Assembly: GCF_003309065.1 (NCBI RefSeq)
Contig: NZ_POAF01000002.1
Location: 248,001-312,000, forward strand
Source: Glutamicibacter soli
Lineage (GTDB): Bacteria; Actinomycetota; Actinomycetes; Actinomycetales; Micrococcaceae
Length of the DNA stretch: 64,000 bases
Reading direction: 5' to 3'
The notes under the pieces were generated by a model that saw only the letters and a list, made by a program, of their open reading frames with translations, had not been told where the DNA came from and made no database searches. Numbering within the stretch: the stretch's first letter is position 1; each line of letters opens with the position of its first letter. Both the position numbers and the translations under genes were made by a program. Below, piece after piece: positions 8,365 to 16,224 of this stretch.

Positions 8365-9294
8365 CTAGCGAGCTGCGTCGCTCGCCATGATGTGGGTTGT
8401 GGAGATGACGGTGGCCTGCTCCACGCTGGCCAGCGCATCGACCAGCGAGGAGAGAACGAACATCGACGAGTCGACTTCGAGCTTCACCGGGTACTGGTAG
8501 ACCAGCATGGCGACCATGTCGCGCACCGCCTCGGCCACCTCGTCGTCGCTGAAAGCCGGGTTGTGTCCCACCAGCACGTCGGAGGGGGCGTTCTCGCGGG
8601 CAGGGATGTAGCTGACGGCGAAGGCCAGCGGCACCCCGCCCTCGGACTTCGGCTTGTCGCGCAGCACCAGCGCGGCCTGCGCCCCGGTGTTCTCGTCCAG
8701 CAGCATGCGCTGGGCCGAGCCCACGGTCATGGCCGCCGGGTCCCAGTCCGCGTGCACCGCATTGTAGAAGTCCATGACCAGGCGGGTCAGTTCCACGCTG
8801 CCGGTGGACAGCTCCTCGATGACGCGGTCATTGGTGTCGAACACCGGTTCCGCCAGGGCTCCGGGTTCGATGATGACGTCTCGCGAGACCTGGATTTCGC
8901 CCAGGCCCAGCGCGGCGCAGAACGCCGCGGCGGCCTGCGCGCTGTCGCCGGCGGTCACGGTGTAGCGGGCCTTGAGCTCGCTCGCGGTCCCCGCCGGGAT
9001 CTGCTCGCGCAGCCGCGCCACCAGTTCGGTGCCCACGCCGTTGCGGCGCATGTCCGGGGCGACCTCGACGTACAGCCACAGCCGCTGCGGGTGCAGCGAC
9101 GAGGCGAAGACGACGCCCGCGCCGACGGCCACCGTGTCGACGGTGGCCACCAGCGTGCGGGAGAACGGCGCATCGCTGTTCTCGCGCAGCATGGTGCGAT
9201 CCTGGTGGGCCTGCGGGGAACGCGGGTCGCCGAAGATCTGCAGCAGCTCAAGGTCGTCCCCGGAACGCCAGGGGCGGAATTCCAGTTCATTCAT
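8365..9294 (-). CDS. GNAT-family N-acetyltransferase, two-domain
   Basis: The 309-residue protein starts with a GNAT domain: the acetyl-CoA loop appears as VEVAPDMRRNGVGTELV around residues 77-93, followed by an aromatic-poor last strand. The second half (about 150-300) has GNAT-like size but no clear acetyl-CoA loop, so it is likely a degenerate duplicate, as in tandem GNAT proteins. It starts seven bases after the glyS stop on the same strand, so it is almost certainly co-expressed with glycyl-tRNA synthetase. The acceptor substrate is unknown. Confidence 0.78.
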   Translation of the reverse strand: MNELEFRPWRSGDDLELLQIFGDPRSPQAHQDRTMLRENSDAPFSRTLVATVDTVAVGAGVVFASSLHPQRLWLYVEVAPDMRRNGVGTELVARLREQIPAGTASELKARYTVTAGDSAQAAAAFCAALGLGEIQVSRDVIIEPGALAEPVFDTNDRVIEELSTGSVELTRLVMDFYNAVHADWDPAAMTVGSAQRMLLDENTGAQAALVLRDKPKSEGGVPLAFAVSYIPARENAPSDVLVGHNPAFSDDEVAEAVRDMVAMLVYQYPVKLEVDSSMFVLSSLVDALASVEQATVISTTHIMASDAAR

Positions 9295-9301
9295 CGGGCG
9301 C

Positions 9302-10687
9302 CTAGGCTCCGTTCAGACGCTCGGCGAGGTAGGTCGCCACCTGGTCCAGGGAGACGCGCTCCTGGGCCATGGTGTCGCGCTCGCGGATGGTCACTGCCTG
9401 GTCCTCGAGGGTGTCGAAGTCCACGGTGATGCAGAACGGAGTGCCGATTTCGTCCTGGCGGCGGTAGCGGCGGCCGATGGCGCCGGCATCGTCGAAGTCG
9501 ATGTTCCAGCGCTTGCGCAGCTCGGCGGCCAGGTCCTTGGCCTTCGGCGAGAGGTTCTCGTTGCGCGAGAGCGGCAGCACCGCGGCCTTGACCGGAGCCA
9601 GGCGCGGGTCGAGCTTGAGCACGGTGCGCTTGTCCACGCCGCCCTTGGTGTTCGGGGCTTCGTCCTCGGTGTAGGCGTCGACCAGGAATGCCATCATCGA
9701 ACGGGTCAGGCCGAAGGACGGCTCGATCACGTACGGGGTGTAGCGTTCGCCGGTGGCCTGGTTGAAGTAGCTCAGCTCGGCGCCCGAGGCCTTGGCGTGG
9801 CTGGACAGGTCGTAGTCGGTGCGGTTGGCGACGCCCATGAGCTCGCCCCATTCCGAACCCTGGAAGCCGAAGCGGTACTCGAAGTCGATGGTGCCGGCCG
9901 AGTAGTGGGCGCGCTCATCCTCGGGAACGTCGAACTGGCGCAGGTTCTCTTCCTTGATGCCCAAGTCCAGGAACCAGTCCCAGCAGTCCTTGACCCACGC
10001 ATCGAAGAACTTCGGTGCGTCTTCCGGAGCAGTGAAGAATTCGATCTCCATCTGCTCGAACTCACGGGTGCGGAAGATGAAGTTGCCCGGGGTGATCTCG
10101 TTGCGGAAGGCCTTGCCGATCTGGCCGATGCCGAACGGCGGCTTCTTGCGGCTGGCGGTGAGCACGTTGGCGAAGTTCACGAAGATGCCCTGGGCGGTCT
10201 CCGGGCGCATGTAGGCCAGGCCGGCTTCGGAGTCCACCGGGCCGAGGAAGGTCTTCATCAGGCCGGAGAACTGCTGCGGTTCGGTGAACTGGCCCTTGGT
10301 GCCGCAGTCGGGGCAGGCGATTTCGCTCATGCCGTCCTGCGGGGCGCGGCCCTTCTTGGCCTCGAAGGCCTCGATCAGGTGGTCCTGGCGGTGGCGCTTG
10401 TGGCACTGGGTGCACTCGACCAGCGGGTCGGTGAAGGTTGCGACGTGGCCGGAGGCCTCCCAGACGGCCTTGGGCAGGACGATGGACGAGTCAAGACCCA
10501 CCATGTCCTCGCGGCCGCGCACGAAGTTCTGCCACCATTCGCGCTTGATGTTTTCCTTCAGTTCGGTGCCCAGGGGCCCGTAGTCCCATGCGGAGCGGGA
10601 ACCGCCGTAAATTTCACCGGCCTGGAAGACGAACCCGCGACGCTTTGCGAGGGAAATGACCTGATCAAGCTTGGACTGTGGCGCCAT
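9302..10687 (-). CDS. glyS: Glycine--tRNA ligase, alpha2 type
   Basis: This class II synthetase charges tRNA-Gly with glycine. At 461 residues it matches the single-chain homodimeric form. The N-terminal [18 protein letters not shown] is diagnostic, motif 2 is visible in [19 protein letters not shown], the glycine-site [10 protein letters not shown] follows PE, and two Cys pairs (CTQCHKRH and CPDCGTKG) form a zinc knuckle. The C-terminal anticodon-binding domain ends ERLNGA. It is followed directly by the GNAT gene. No T-box leader is seen upstream. Confidence 0.97.
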   Translation of the reverse strand: MAPQSKLDQVISLAKRRGFVFQAGEIYGGSRSAWDYGPLGTELKENIKREWWQNFVRGREDMVGLDSSIVLPKAVWEASGHVATFTDPLVECTQCHKRHRQDHLIEAFEAKKGRAPQDGMSEIACPDCGTKGQFTEPQQFSGLMKTFLGPVDSEAGLAYMRPETAQGIFVNFANVLTASRKKPPFGIGQIGKAFRNEITPGNFIFRTREFEQMEIEFFTAPEDAPKFFDAWVKDCWDWFLDLGIKEENLRQFDVPEDERAHYSAGTIDFEYRFGFQGSEWGELMGVANRTDYDLSSHAKASGAELSYFNQATGERYTPYVIEPSFGLTRSMMAFLVDAYTEDEAPNTKGGVDKRTVLKLDPRLAPVKAAVLPLSRNENLSPKAKDLAAELRKRWNIDFDDAGAIGRRYRRQDEIGTPFCITVDFDTLEDQAVTIRERDTMAQERVSLDQVATYLAERLNGA

Positions 10688-10868
10688 ATCAACTCCATAG
10701 GAAATTACGAGGCCGCTGGTTGCGGTCCGTAGAAAAATACATACCCTCCAAGACTATCGTTTCAAGGCCTGTGAAACTAAGTCGGTCCAAGTTATCGGCA
10801 GGTGAACTTCCCCGCTCTTTTGCCACAGCAGCGCATGGACACCCCGTGCATAGGGAAGAATGGAGCAC

Positions 10869-11099
10869 ATGAGTGCTTCCGAAGCTTTTGAACTTGAAAT
10901 CCGCGACGAGTCCATCCGGCTGGGACAGCTGCTGAAGCTGGCCAATCTTGCCGAAGACGGCATCCACGCCAAGGAACTGATTTCCGAGGGCGAAGTGACC
11001 GTGAACGGCCAGGTGGAAACCCGCCGCGGCGCACAGATCCGCCAGGACGACGTGGTGTGCGTCAACGGAGAATGCGTGAAGGTTTCCAGCCGCGCCTAG
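10869..11099 (+). CDS. S4-domain RNA-binding protein (YbcJ type)
   Basis: A ~76-residue protein made almost entirely of an S4 RNA-binding domain: IRLGQLLKLANLAEDGIHAK, then ISEGEVTVNGQVETRRGAQI and DDVVCVNGE. This is the layout of YbcJ/RlbA-type small S4 proteins that bind structured RNA. Two starts are possible, 10860 (preceded directly by AGGGAAG) and 10869 (GGAG three bases away); the product differs by three residues. It is divergent from glyS. It closes the core block, since the DNA after it changes character. Confidence 0.87.
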   Translation: MSASEAFELEIRDESIRLGQLLKLANLAEDGIHAKELISEGEVTVNGQVETRRGAQIRQDDVVCVNGECVKVSSRA

Positions 11100-11643
11100 T
11101 TCAAGGAAGTTCGGCTTCTGCGATGGACGCTGGACGGCCAGCATTCAAAATTGCGCCAGCTTGAACACCCGCCGGTGCTTGCCAATCGCGAGAACCAGCA
11201 CTGGTTCCGTGTCCCGGCCGAAAAGGTTGGGAGGCCCTTGTGATTTAGAGCGGCATACACAATCGCTAAGCCACGCTTCTTGAAACGCCCGGATCTACAC
11301 CGCTGAGACCCACTCCAAGGCAACTCGTCCCGAGGGCTGCGGAGGCGCTTGCCGACTGATTGGGAATAGATCAAGGTGTTCAAAGGGCAAGTCTTGGTCT
11401 TTGCCTAGCGGTTTTTCTCTGGTGACGACTGGACGAAGATAATCAAATATGAAGGACGTTGTTCTGCTACCGATATACGGTAGACGACTCGTTTTGTGTC
11501 AAAGCTTCTGGCTACAAAGTGCCTGGTGGCAGCGCGAAGCGACAATCTGACGATTACAGGCTAAAGCGATCGCTTTTGGTGTCCCATAATTCGAACGCCA
11601 TACGCGACTCCGGAGCAGCGCGGGTCGCTACAACCATTCGCGG
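11100..11643. other. 540-bp stretch without a confident gene; contains a coding remnant
   Basis: No convincing full gene is present. Directly after the S4 stop, the plus strand stays open in the same frame to a TGA at 11241 and reads like real protein (RWTLDGQHSKLRQLEHPP, then ANRENQHWFRVPAEKVGRPL) with common codons but no start. This looks like the tail of a lost gene. Between 11244 and 11643 I see only scattered short frames on both strands. The minus strand holds ESRMAFELWDTKSDRFSL before a stop, another possible C-terminal scrap. Base composition is more A/T-rich than the flanks. Confidence 0.5.
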
Positions 11644-12150
11644 CTAATAGGCCTCGAAAAGCTTGATCGCAGAGGCCATCGAATCACCTTCGAGCCATTC
11701 GATCTCCAGCCGTCGATGAAATCAATCAGTGCATCTTGTGAGTCCATGGAAACACCATCGACAGTTGACTCTTCGTTCGGCACCTTTCTGCCTGTTTCCC
11801 ATAGGTCAAGATATCCGGCAAGGAATCCACGGAATGGTAGATTCTTAGATCGCCGGTACCAAGGTCTTTCCCCACTCACGGTGACGACAAGAGCAAAGCC
11901 TAGTTGTTTGCCGTTGGAGACTCTCGCGATGTAGGTATTTCCATATGGCTGACGGGTATCGTCAAAAGGGGATGAAGTTGGATCCGTATCCACGGCCTCT
12001 CTTCGAATCGAATACGTCCATTATGAATCTACCCAGGTATCCGATGGCGGACGTGCGTCCGATAATGCGAAATGTCGCATCAACAATCACCAGGGTGGAG
12101 GTGCATATCGTTCCACTGAGGGACCCCTCTACAGGACGACAGGCGCACAC
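11644..12150 (-). pseudogene. Unknown gene broken by two single-base frameshifts
   Basis: Three overlapping minus-strand frames join into one sensible protein if two single bases are corrected. The first part ends RGRGYGSNFIPF* at 11962; removing one T from a TTTT run there continues as DDTRQPYGNTYIARVSNGKQ, then SGERPWYRRSKNLPFRGFLA. The second shift is near 11714-11718: after ALIDFIDG the natural continuation LEIEWLEGDSMASAIKLFEA is one frame over and stops at TAG 11644-11646. I do not recognise the family. As it stands, the longest intact piece is 11628-11993, a 121-residue frame with a GTG start and an artificial-looking tail. The true 5' end is uncertain. Confidence 0.6.
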
Positions 12151-12283
12151 AACCTCTCAAAGCCGTGGCACAGTTAGACTTCTTCCGTATCAATATTGTC
12201 CTGTTTGCGGCTCAACACTGCTTTTGCTCACAGCATCATGCTCGTGCTGTCGTGTTTAAACCAATTCCTAGAAAGGTGCGGCA

Positions 12284-12868
12284 TTGCCCAATTGGCATAA
12301 AAGATTGCATCGTTGGTTTGGCACAAAAGAAGAAAAAATGTGGCGGCGAATTCGTTCTTGGCCACTACCCGCGAGGGACGTGCTTGCCATTGCTTTTGTT
12401 GTTCTGGCCATTTCATGCGTGGCGGTACCCTCGACTATAGCGAGAACCGAAGTTCGGCATAACGCGCAATTGGTTGTGAGCCAACCTAAAGACATCGCAA
12501 TATTATTGGCGGTGCACCCGAGCAGGCGGTCTGAAGATACGTATTACGCTCAGTTCCGTGGTGAAGAAGTCACGCTTGACGGCGGCTGGTTCATTGAAAA
12601 TCCTGAACCAGGAACAATCGTAGAAGCGGTTCAGGATCCAGAAAGGACAGATCATGTCGTTGTCGTTGGTTCGCCACAAAGTTGGACCACATCTCATTGG
12701 GTCACTGTTCTTGAATGCGTGCTCGGTCTAATCCTTGCTGTCGCCGGAGCACTTTATGCAGAGACTAAATTTCTTTCAGAACGCGCTGATCCCCTGATTG
12801 AAGGAATTTTTGACTTGACGGAGTCGATCTGGCGTTGGTTTAAGAAGGGTCCTCGGCCAAATAGGTGA
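12284..12868 (+). CDS. Hypothetical membrane protein with two helices
   Basis: The ~194-residue product is not recognised. It has a basic N-terminus, one helix around residues 33-50 (VLAIAFVVLAISCVAV), a ~85-residue mixed domain presumably outside the membrane (DTYYAQFRGEEVTLDGGWFI region), and a second helix around 142-160 (VLECVLGLILAVAGALY), then a charged C-terminal tail. Starts at TTG 12284 or ATG 12338 are both possible; AGAAAGG precedes the former. Codon use is less G/C-biased than the flanking operons, fitting acquired or relaxed DNA. No operon partner is visible. Confidence 0.6.
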   Translation: MPNWHKRLHRWFGTKEEKMWRRIRSWPLPARDVLAIAFVVLAISCVAVPSTIARTEVRHNAQLVVSQPKDIAILLAVHPSRRSEDTYYAQFRGEEVTLDGGWFIENPEPGTIVEAVQDPERTDHVVVVGSPQSWTTSHWVTVLECVLGLILAVAGALYAETKFLSERADPLIEGIFDLTESIWRWFKKGPRPNR

Positions 12869-12874
12869 AACTTA

Positions 12875-13069
12875 TTATCCGTGCGCGAACCTGTGATCAG
12901 GTCTGCACAGGGTCAGGCTGTCCGTAGGCAAAACTTTGACAGGCTCGTCGACGTGCCGTCGCACTTGCAAGACTTCATCCATGATTCGAGCATAGGCCCT
13001 CGCGTAGCTGCTACCCGCAAAGCCAATATCTTCCCACAAAGGAAACTTTGAACGGGACAGAGTGTGATG
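12875..13069 (-). pseudogene. Gene remnant continuing in frame after the SnoaL-like gene
   Basis: Directly after the TGA of the SnoaL-like gene the same frame stays open for 64 codons to TAA at 12875. It reads plausibly as protein (FPLWEDIGFAGSSYARAYAR, then EVLQVRRHVDEPVKVLP) with common codons. It has no start codon of its own near its beginning. The preceding SnoaL protein looks complete, so this is more likely the tail of a lost neighbour than part of that protein. The family is not recognised. Confidence 0.4.
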
Positions 13070-13471
13070 TCAGGCGTTGAATGGATGCTCAGGTCGCAAG
13101 TGGTGTCCTTCTTTGACATGCGAGTAGTCTCGCGCCGTTGTTACTAATCCTGAATCGTCGAATGAAAGCACTGTGCATCCCGAAACGGTCATTGGTTGGT
13201 CCTTGATGTACATGACCACCCAGTACTCGACGGAAGCCGAACTTCCATAGACGATTGGTTCGCTGAACCAAGTTTCTGCCGGTTTGCTTTCCTCCGCGAA
13301 GCATTCCTCCAAATAGGTGCGCAGACCGCTAGACCCACTCAATGGTCTAAACATCGAGGCCCAGTGGACGCCGTCATCAGCTTGCAAGCCAACAATTGCA
13401 TCCACGTCCTTGAGTGGCCAAGCGTTGGCCCATGTTGTCGCCCAGCGTTGCGCGGCTTCGATAGTTTGCAT
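13070..13471 (-). CDS. SnoaL-like / NTF2-fold protein
   Basis: The 133-residue protein has the order of a nuclear transport factor 2-like (SnoaL) domain: an initial Trp-rich helix (AAQRWATTWANAWPLKDVDA), then a short helix-turn with WASMFRPLSGSSGLRTYLEE, and closing beta strands (ASVEYWVVMYIKDQPMTVSG and SFDDSGLVTTARDY). Such proteins act as small-molecule isomerases, hydrolases or binding proteins; no catalytic set is obvious. The ATG at 13471 has AGGAAT upstream, which I prefer over a longer in-frame start at 13567 that adds a low-quality leader. Confidence 0.75.
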   Translation of the reverse strand: MQTIEAAQRWATTWANAWPLKDVDAIVGLQADDGVHWASMFRPLSGSSGLRTYLEECFAEESKPAETWFSEPIVYGSSASVEYWVVMYIKDQPMTVSGCTVLSFDDSGLVTTARDYSHVKEGHHLRPEHPFNA

Positions 13472-14027
13472 GTTGAATTCCTGTCGACGTAGATGATCTC
13501 TGACAGCAAGTTGTTTGGGCCGCGCGAGCAGCCCGGTTCCCACAAGACTTGCAATTGCTTGCAGCACTACTTTCGGCCAAGCAGATTCGCGTTATAGGTT
13601 CGTTCAGTGTTGCTCTGTGCTGATTTTTTCAAATTGTCGCGCAAGCCGGTATCCAAACGGGACGAAAAACCAGCTGACTAGGTATGCAACCAATTCTGAA
13701 ATCCGCTGAAAACTGGCTGTCCCGTATACCCCGCCCGCAAAATTGCCCGGAGAAGGTACCCTATTCGGAACGCCGAAAGAACTGTTTGAATGGTTGCATT
13801 AACCAGAGCACGACGACCAGCGAACTAGCTCGTTCCCATTCTCCATCATTTTTATGGCCCCTCTGATGCCTACCCCGAAACCGCGATAGGTCGCGCCACT
13901 AGTCCAGAACTACGTTGCTACTCGTCCCGAAACTCGGTGCCTCATCGGTAAAAAGTTGTCCAGACTGAAGACCATTCATCGTGGTCCACAGGGTCTGAGC
14001 CAAGTACTCAGGCCCTGCGCGTCGAAT
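13472..14027. other. 556-bp stretch without an intact gene
   Basis: Nothing complete is visible. On the minus strand 13604-13849 carries fragments of a small membrane protein (listed separately). From 13850 to 14027 no frame on either strand has coding character, and I see no strong terminator after the esterase gene whose stop is at 14028. The composition is A/T-richer than the operons on either side. Confidence 0.5.
13604..13849 (-). pseudogene. Degraded small membrane-protein gene
   Basis: One minus-strand frame starts ATG-ATG at 13849 (MMENGNELVRW), meets TAA at 13799-13801, then reads on as FGVPNRVPSPGNFAGGVYGT and ELVAYLVSWFFVPFGYRLAR to a TGA at 13604. A neighbouring frame supplies a hydrophobic stretch (SLVVVLWLMQPFKQFF) exactly where the first frame is broken. 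Together they suggest a two-helix membrane protein of roughly 80 residues damaged by small indels. The family is unknown; this rests on translation only. Confidence 0.4.
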
Positions 14028-14681
14028 CTAGGACTCCAGCTTCAAGACTTCGCGTTTGAGGAAGGCATCGACATCGTGGATTTCTTCCATACTCACAGAG
14101 TGGGCAATCTGCGGGTAGGTCTCGCTGGTCAGCTCGGTGTGGGACGGAACCCAGCCAAGGGTGAATTCGATCTTGTCACGGGTGATGACCGGGTCAGCGA
14201 GGTCCCGACCCCAGAACAGCGGCAACGGGTTGGCCTTGAGCTTCGCGTCATCGAAGATCTCCAGTTCCGCGGCTTCTACTGCGAAACCGGACAGGCCGAC
14301 CACTGCGGACACCGCTTCGCGCTGGTAGCGGGCCAGTGACGTGGCCATGGCCATGCCCTGTGAGAAGCCGAGCAGCGTCAGGGACGAGTGCTGGGCCGCA
14401 ATCGGTTCCAGGAAGGCCCAGAGGTCTTTCACGCTTTGCGCCACTGCGTCGACAGAGTAGTCGATCTCCTGCGACAGCGGGAACCAGCTGAACCCCGGTC
14501 CGGCCTGCAGCGGAGCCCGCACCGAAAGATAGGTGAATTCCTGCGGCAAATAGCGCGACAGGCCCATCAGGTCTTCTTCATTCGAGCCGTAGCCGTGCAG
14601 GAACACCAGCAGCGGCGTGCCCAGTCGGGATTCATCATTGCGGGAAATCAGCGCAACCGTGGATGCTTCAGGATTAGTCAT
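14028..14681 (-). CDS. Alpha/beta-hydrolase, phospholipase/carboxylesterase type
   Basis: The 217-residue protein has the fold and motifs of the carboxylesterase/phospholipase family (Abhydrolase_2). The oxyanion-side motif HGYGS is at residues 29-33, the nucleophile Ser107 is in GFSQG, the acid Asp lies in GRDLADPVI, and the His in YPQIAHSVS. Length is typical. There is no signal peptide, so it is cytoplasmic and probably hydrolyses small esters or acyl-thioesters. It is transcribed alone, divergent from the next gene. Confidence 0.88.
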   Translation of the reverse strand: MTNPEASTVALISRNDESRLGTPLLVFLHGYGSNEEDLMGLSRYLPQEFTYLSVRAPLQAGPGFSWFPLSQEIDYSVDAVAQSVKDLWAFLEPIAAQHSSLTLLGFSQGMAMATSLARYQREAVSAVVGLSGFAVEAAELEIFDDAKLKANPLPLFWGRDLADPVITRDKIEFTLGWVPSHTELTSETYPQIAHSVSMEEIHDVDAFLKREVLKLES

Positions 14682-14863
14682 AGTGCTCTAAGCCTAGCGA
14701 CCCCCGCCCCTCGCCAGCGCATCGGACGACGCCAAAAGTACCAATCGCCCCGTTGCAATTCTGTAACGTTTGGATTTACTCGGGGCGTTGGCTCAACCAT
14801 CGTGGTTGACTTGTGGAAATAGATGAACGATGTTTTCTCCACCCACCGAAAGCAGCCTCCGCG

Positions 14864-15244
14864 ATGAATTTTGATGACGCCCCGCCGGAACTGATCGAAG
14901 AGCTCAACGATCCGGAAACACTGTTCGATTCCGACCCGACCGGCACCATGGAATCCGCCTTTGCCGGCGTCAGCATTTTGTCCATACTCTTCATTGTCAT
15001 TTTCACGCTGGTGGTCGTATTCATCATCGTTGTCTGGGTACGCAACTACCGGGCGGCGAAGAACGCCGGGGTTGACATCTTCACCGTGCAGACCGACATC
15101 GCGGCAAAGGCCTCGAAGTCCGCGCTGCTCGCCCCGGCCCAGTCAAAGGAGGACCGGCTGCGTGAGCTGGACGATCTGCGTTCCAAGCAGTTGATCAGCG
15201 CCGAGGAATACGCCGAGGCCCGCAGCAAGGTCCTGCTCGGATAG
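14864..15244 (+). CDS. Membrane protein with C-terminal SHOCT domain
   Basis: A ~126-residue protein with an acidic N-terminal segment (DDAPPELIEELNDPETLFDS), one hydrophobic helix (SILSILFIVIFTLVVVFIIVVW), a basic stop-transfer (VRNYRAAKNAG) and a C-terminal short helical SHOCT motif (RLRELDDLRSKQLISAEEYA). SHOCT is a small oligomerisation or interaction motif usually at protein ends. The ATG at 14864 is preferred; an in-frame start at 14813 would add a low-complexity leader. Function unknown. Confidence 0.78.
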   Translation: MNFDDAPPELIEELNDPETLFDSDPTGTMESAFAGVSILSILFIVIFTLVVVFIIVVWVRNYRAAKNAGVDIFTVQTDIAAKASKSALLAPAQSKEDRLRELDDLRSKQLISAEEYAEARSKVLLG

Positions 15245-15257
15245 TTTTCTCGAATCG

Positions 15258-15285
15258 TTGACACAACGTTACTAACGAGTAACAA
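15258..15285 (+). promoter_or_regulatory. Candidate sigma-70-type promoter for the SGNH hydrolase
   Basis: A perfect -35 hexamer TTGACA (15258-15263) is followed 16 bases later by TAACAA (15280-15285), only eight bases before the GTG start at 15294. If used, the transcript would have almost no leader, which is common in actinobacteria. Confidence 0.45.
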
Positions 15286-15293
15286 TGTAGCTT

Positions 15294-16151
15294 GTGGCTA
15301 TTTCCCCAAGTTTCGAAACTCCTGATTCCGAGAATTCCACGGTGCACCCTTGGCGGCGCTATGTAGCGGTCGGCGATTCTTTCACCGAGGGCGTGGGAGA
15401 CCCCGATCCCCTGGCCCCGCAGTCCTTCCGCGGCTGGGCCGACCGTCTGGCCCAGGAGCTCAGTCGGGGCGTGCCTGACTTCGCCTACGCCAACCTCGCG
15501 ATCCGCGGCCGGCTGATTGCCCAGATCATCGAGGAGCAGGTCCAGCCGACCATTGATCTGAAGCCCGACTTGATTTCCATCTGCGCCGGAGGCAACGACG
15601 TGCTGCGCCCGGGAGGGGATCCGGACAAGATCGCCGACCAGCTCGATTCCACGATTTCCCGGCTGAATTCCACGGGGGCCACCATCCTGCTGTTCACCGG
15701 GCCGGATATCCGGGATACTCCGGTGCTCGGAAGCATCCGCGGCCGCGTGGCCATCTACAACGAGAATGTCCGCACCGTCGCCGCACGCTACGACGCGATC
15801 GTGGCAGACATGTGGGCGCTGCGCGAACTGCACCAGCCGGTGATGTGGTCTGCGGACCGCCTGCACTTCTCGCCGCTGGGCCACCAGCGCATTGCGGCGA
15901 TGGCACTGGATGCCTTGAACGTCCCGCACACGCTTGACACCCGCATCGACGCAGTCGAGGACACCCGCAGCTGGAAGGAAGCGCGGATCGAGGACCTGCA
16001 CTGGGCCCGCGAGCACCTGGCCCCGTGGGTACTGCGCCGGCTGCGCCACCAGTCTTCAGGCGACGGCATCACGGCCAAGCGCCCCACCCCGACGCCTTTT
16101 GCCGAGAGCACGCCGAACGACTCGCTGGGAGCCGGCGACAGCGCTCCCTAG
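15294..16151 (+). CDS. SGNH/GDSL-type hydrolase
   Basis: The 285-residue protein is an SGNH hydrolase: block I GDSF with Ser29, block III GGND with Asn101, and block V D188-x-x-H191 in SADRLHFSPLGH. Such enzymes are esterases or lipases. No signal peptide is visible, so it is probably cytoplasmic. The last ~60 residues after HWAREHLAPWVLRRL are low-complexity and rich in Pro/Thr/Ser, a tail common in actinobacterial members. A GTG at 15294 fits a promoter immediately upstream. Confidence 0.9.
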   Translation: MAISPSFETPDSENSTVHPWRRYVAVGDSFTEGVGDPDPLAPQSFRGWADRLAQELSRGVPDFAYANLAIRGRLIAQIIEEQVQPTIDLKPDLISICAGGNDVLRPGGDPDKIADQLDSTISRLNSTGATILLFTGPDIRDTPVLGSIRGRVAIYNENVRTVAARYDAIVADMWALRELHQPVMWSADRLHFSPLGHQRIAAMALDALNVPHTLDTRIDAVEDTRSWKEARIEDLHWAREHLAPWVLRRLRHQSSGDGITAKRPTPTPFAESTPNDSLGAGDSAP

Positions 16152-16164
16152 CCCCGAACATGCC

Positions 16165-16201
16165 GAAGGCCGCATCACCGATAACTGGTGGTGCGGCCTT
16201 C
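16165..16201. terminator. Bidirectional terminator between SGNH hydrolase and metX
   Basis: Arms 16165-16179 (GAAGGCCGCATCACC) and 16187-16201 pair with one mismatch around a 7-base loop. It sits between two convergent genes, 13 bases after one stop and 24 bases after the other, so it can serve both. Confidence 0.85.
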
Positions 16202-16224
16202 GTTCCATGCCATGTCGCTCTCGA

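Noticed and set aside
8972-10732. 586-codon plus-strand frame opposite glyS
   Set aside because: Antisense to glycyl-tRNA synthetase; composition is repetitive Gly/Leu/Ala/Val and has no recognisable domain.
11716-11934. Plus-strand frame opposite the frameshifted gene
   Set aside because: Antisense to a better minus-strand reading.
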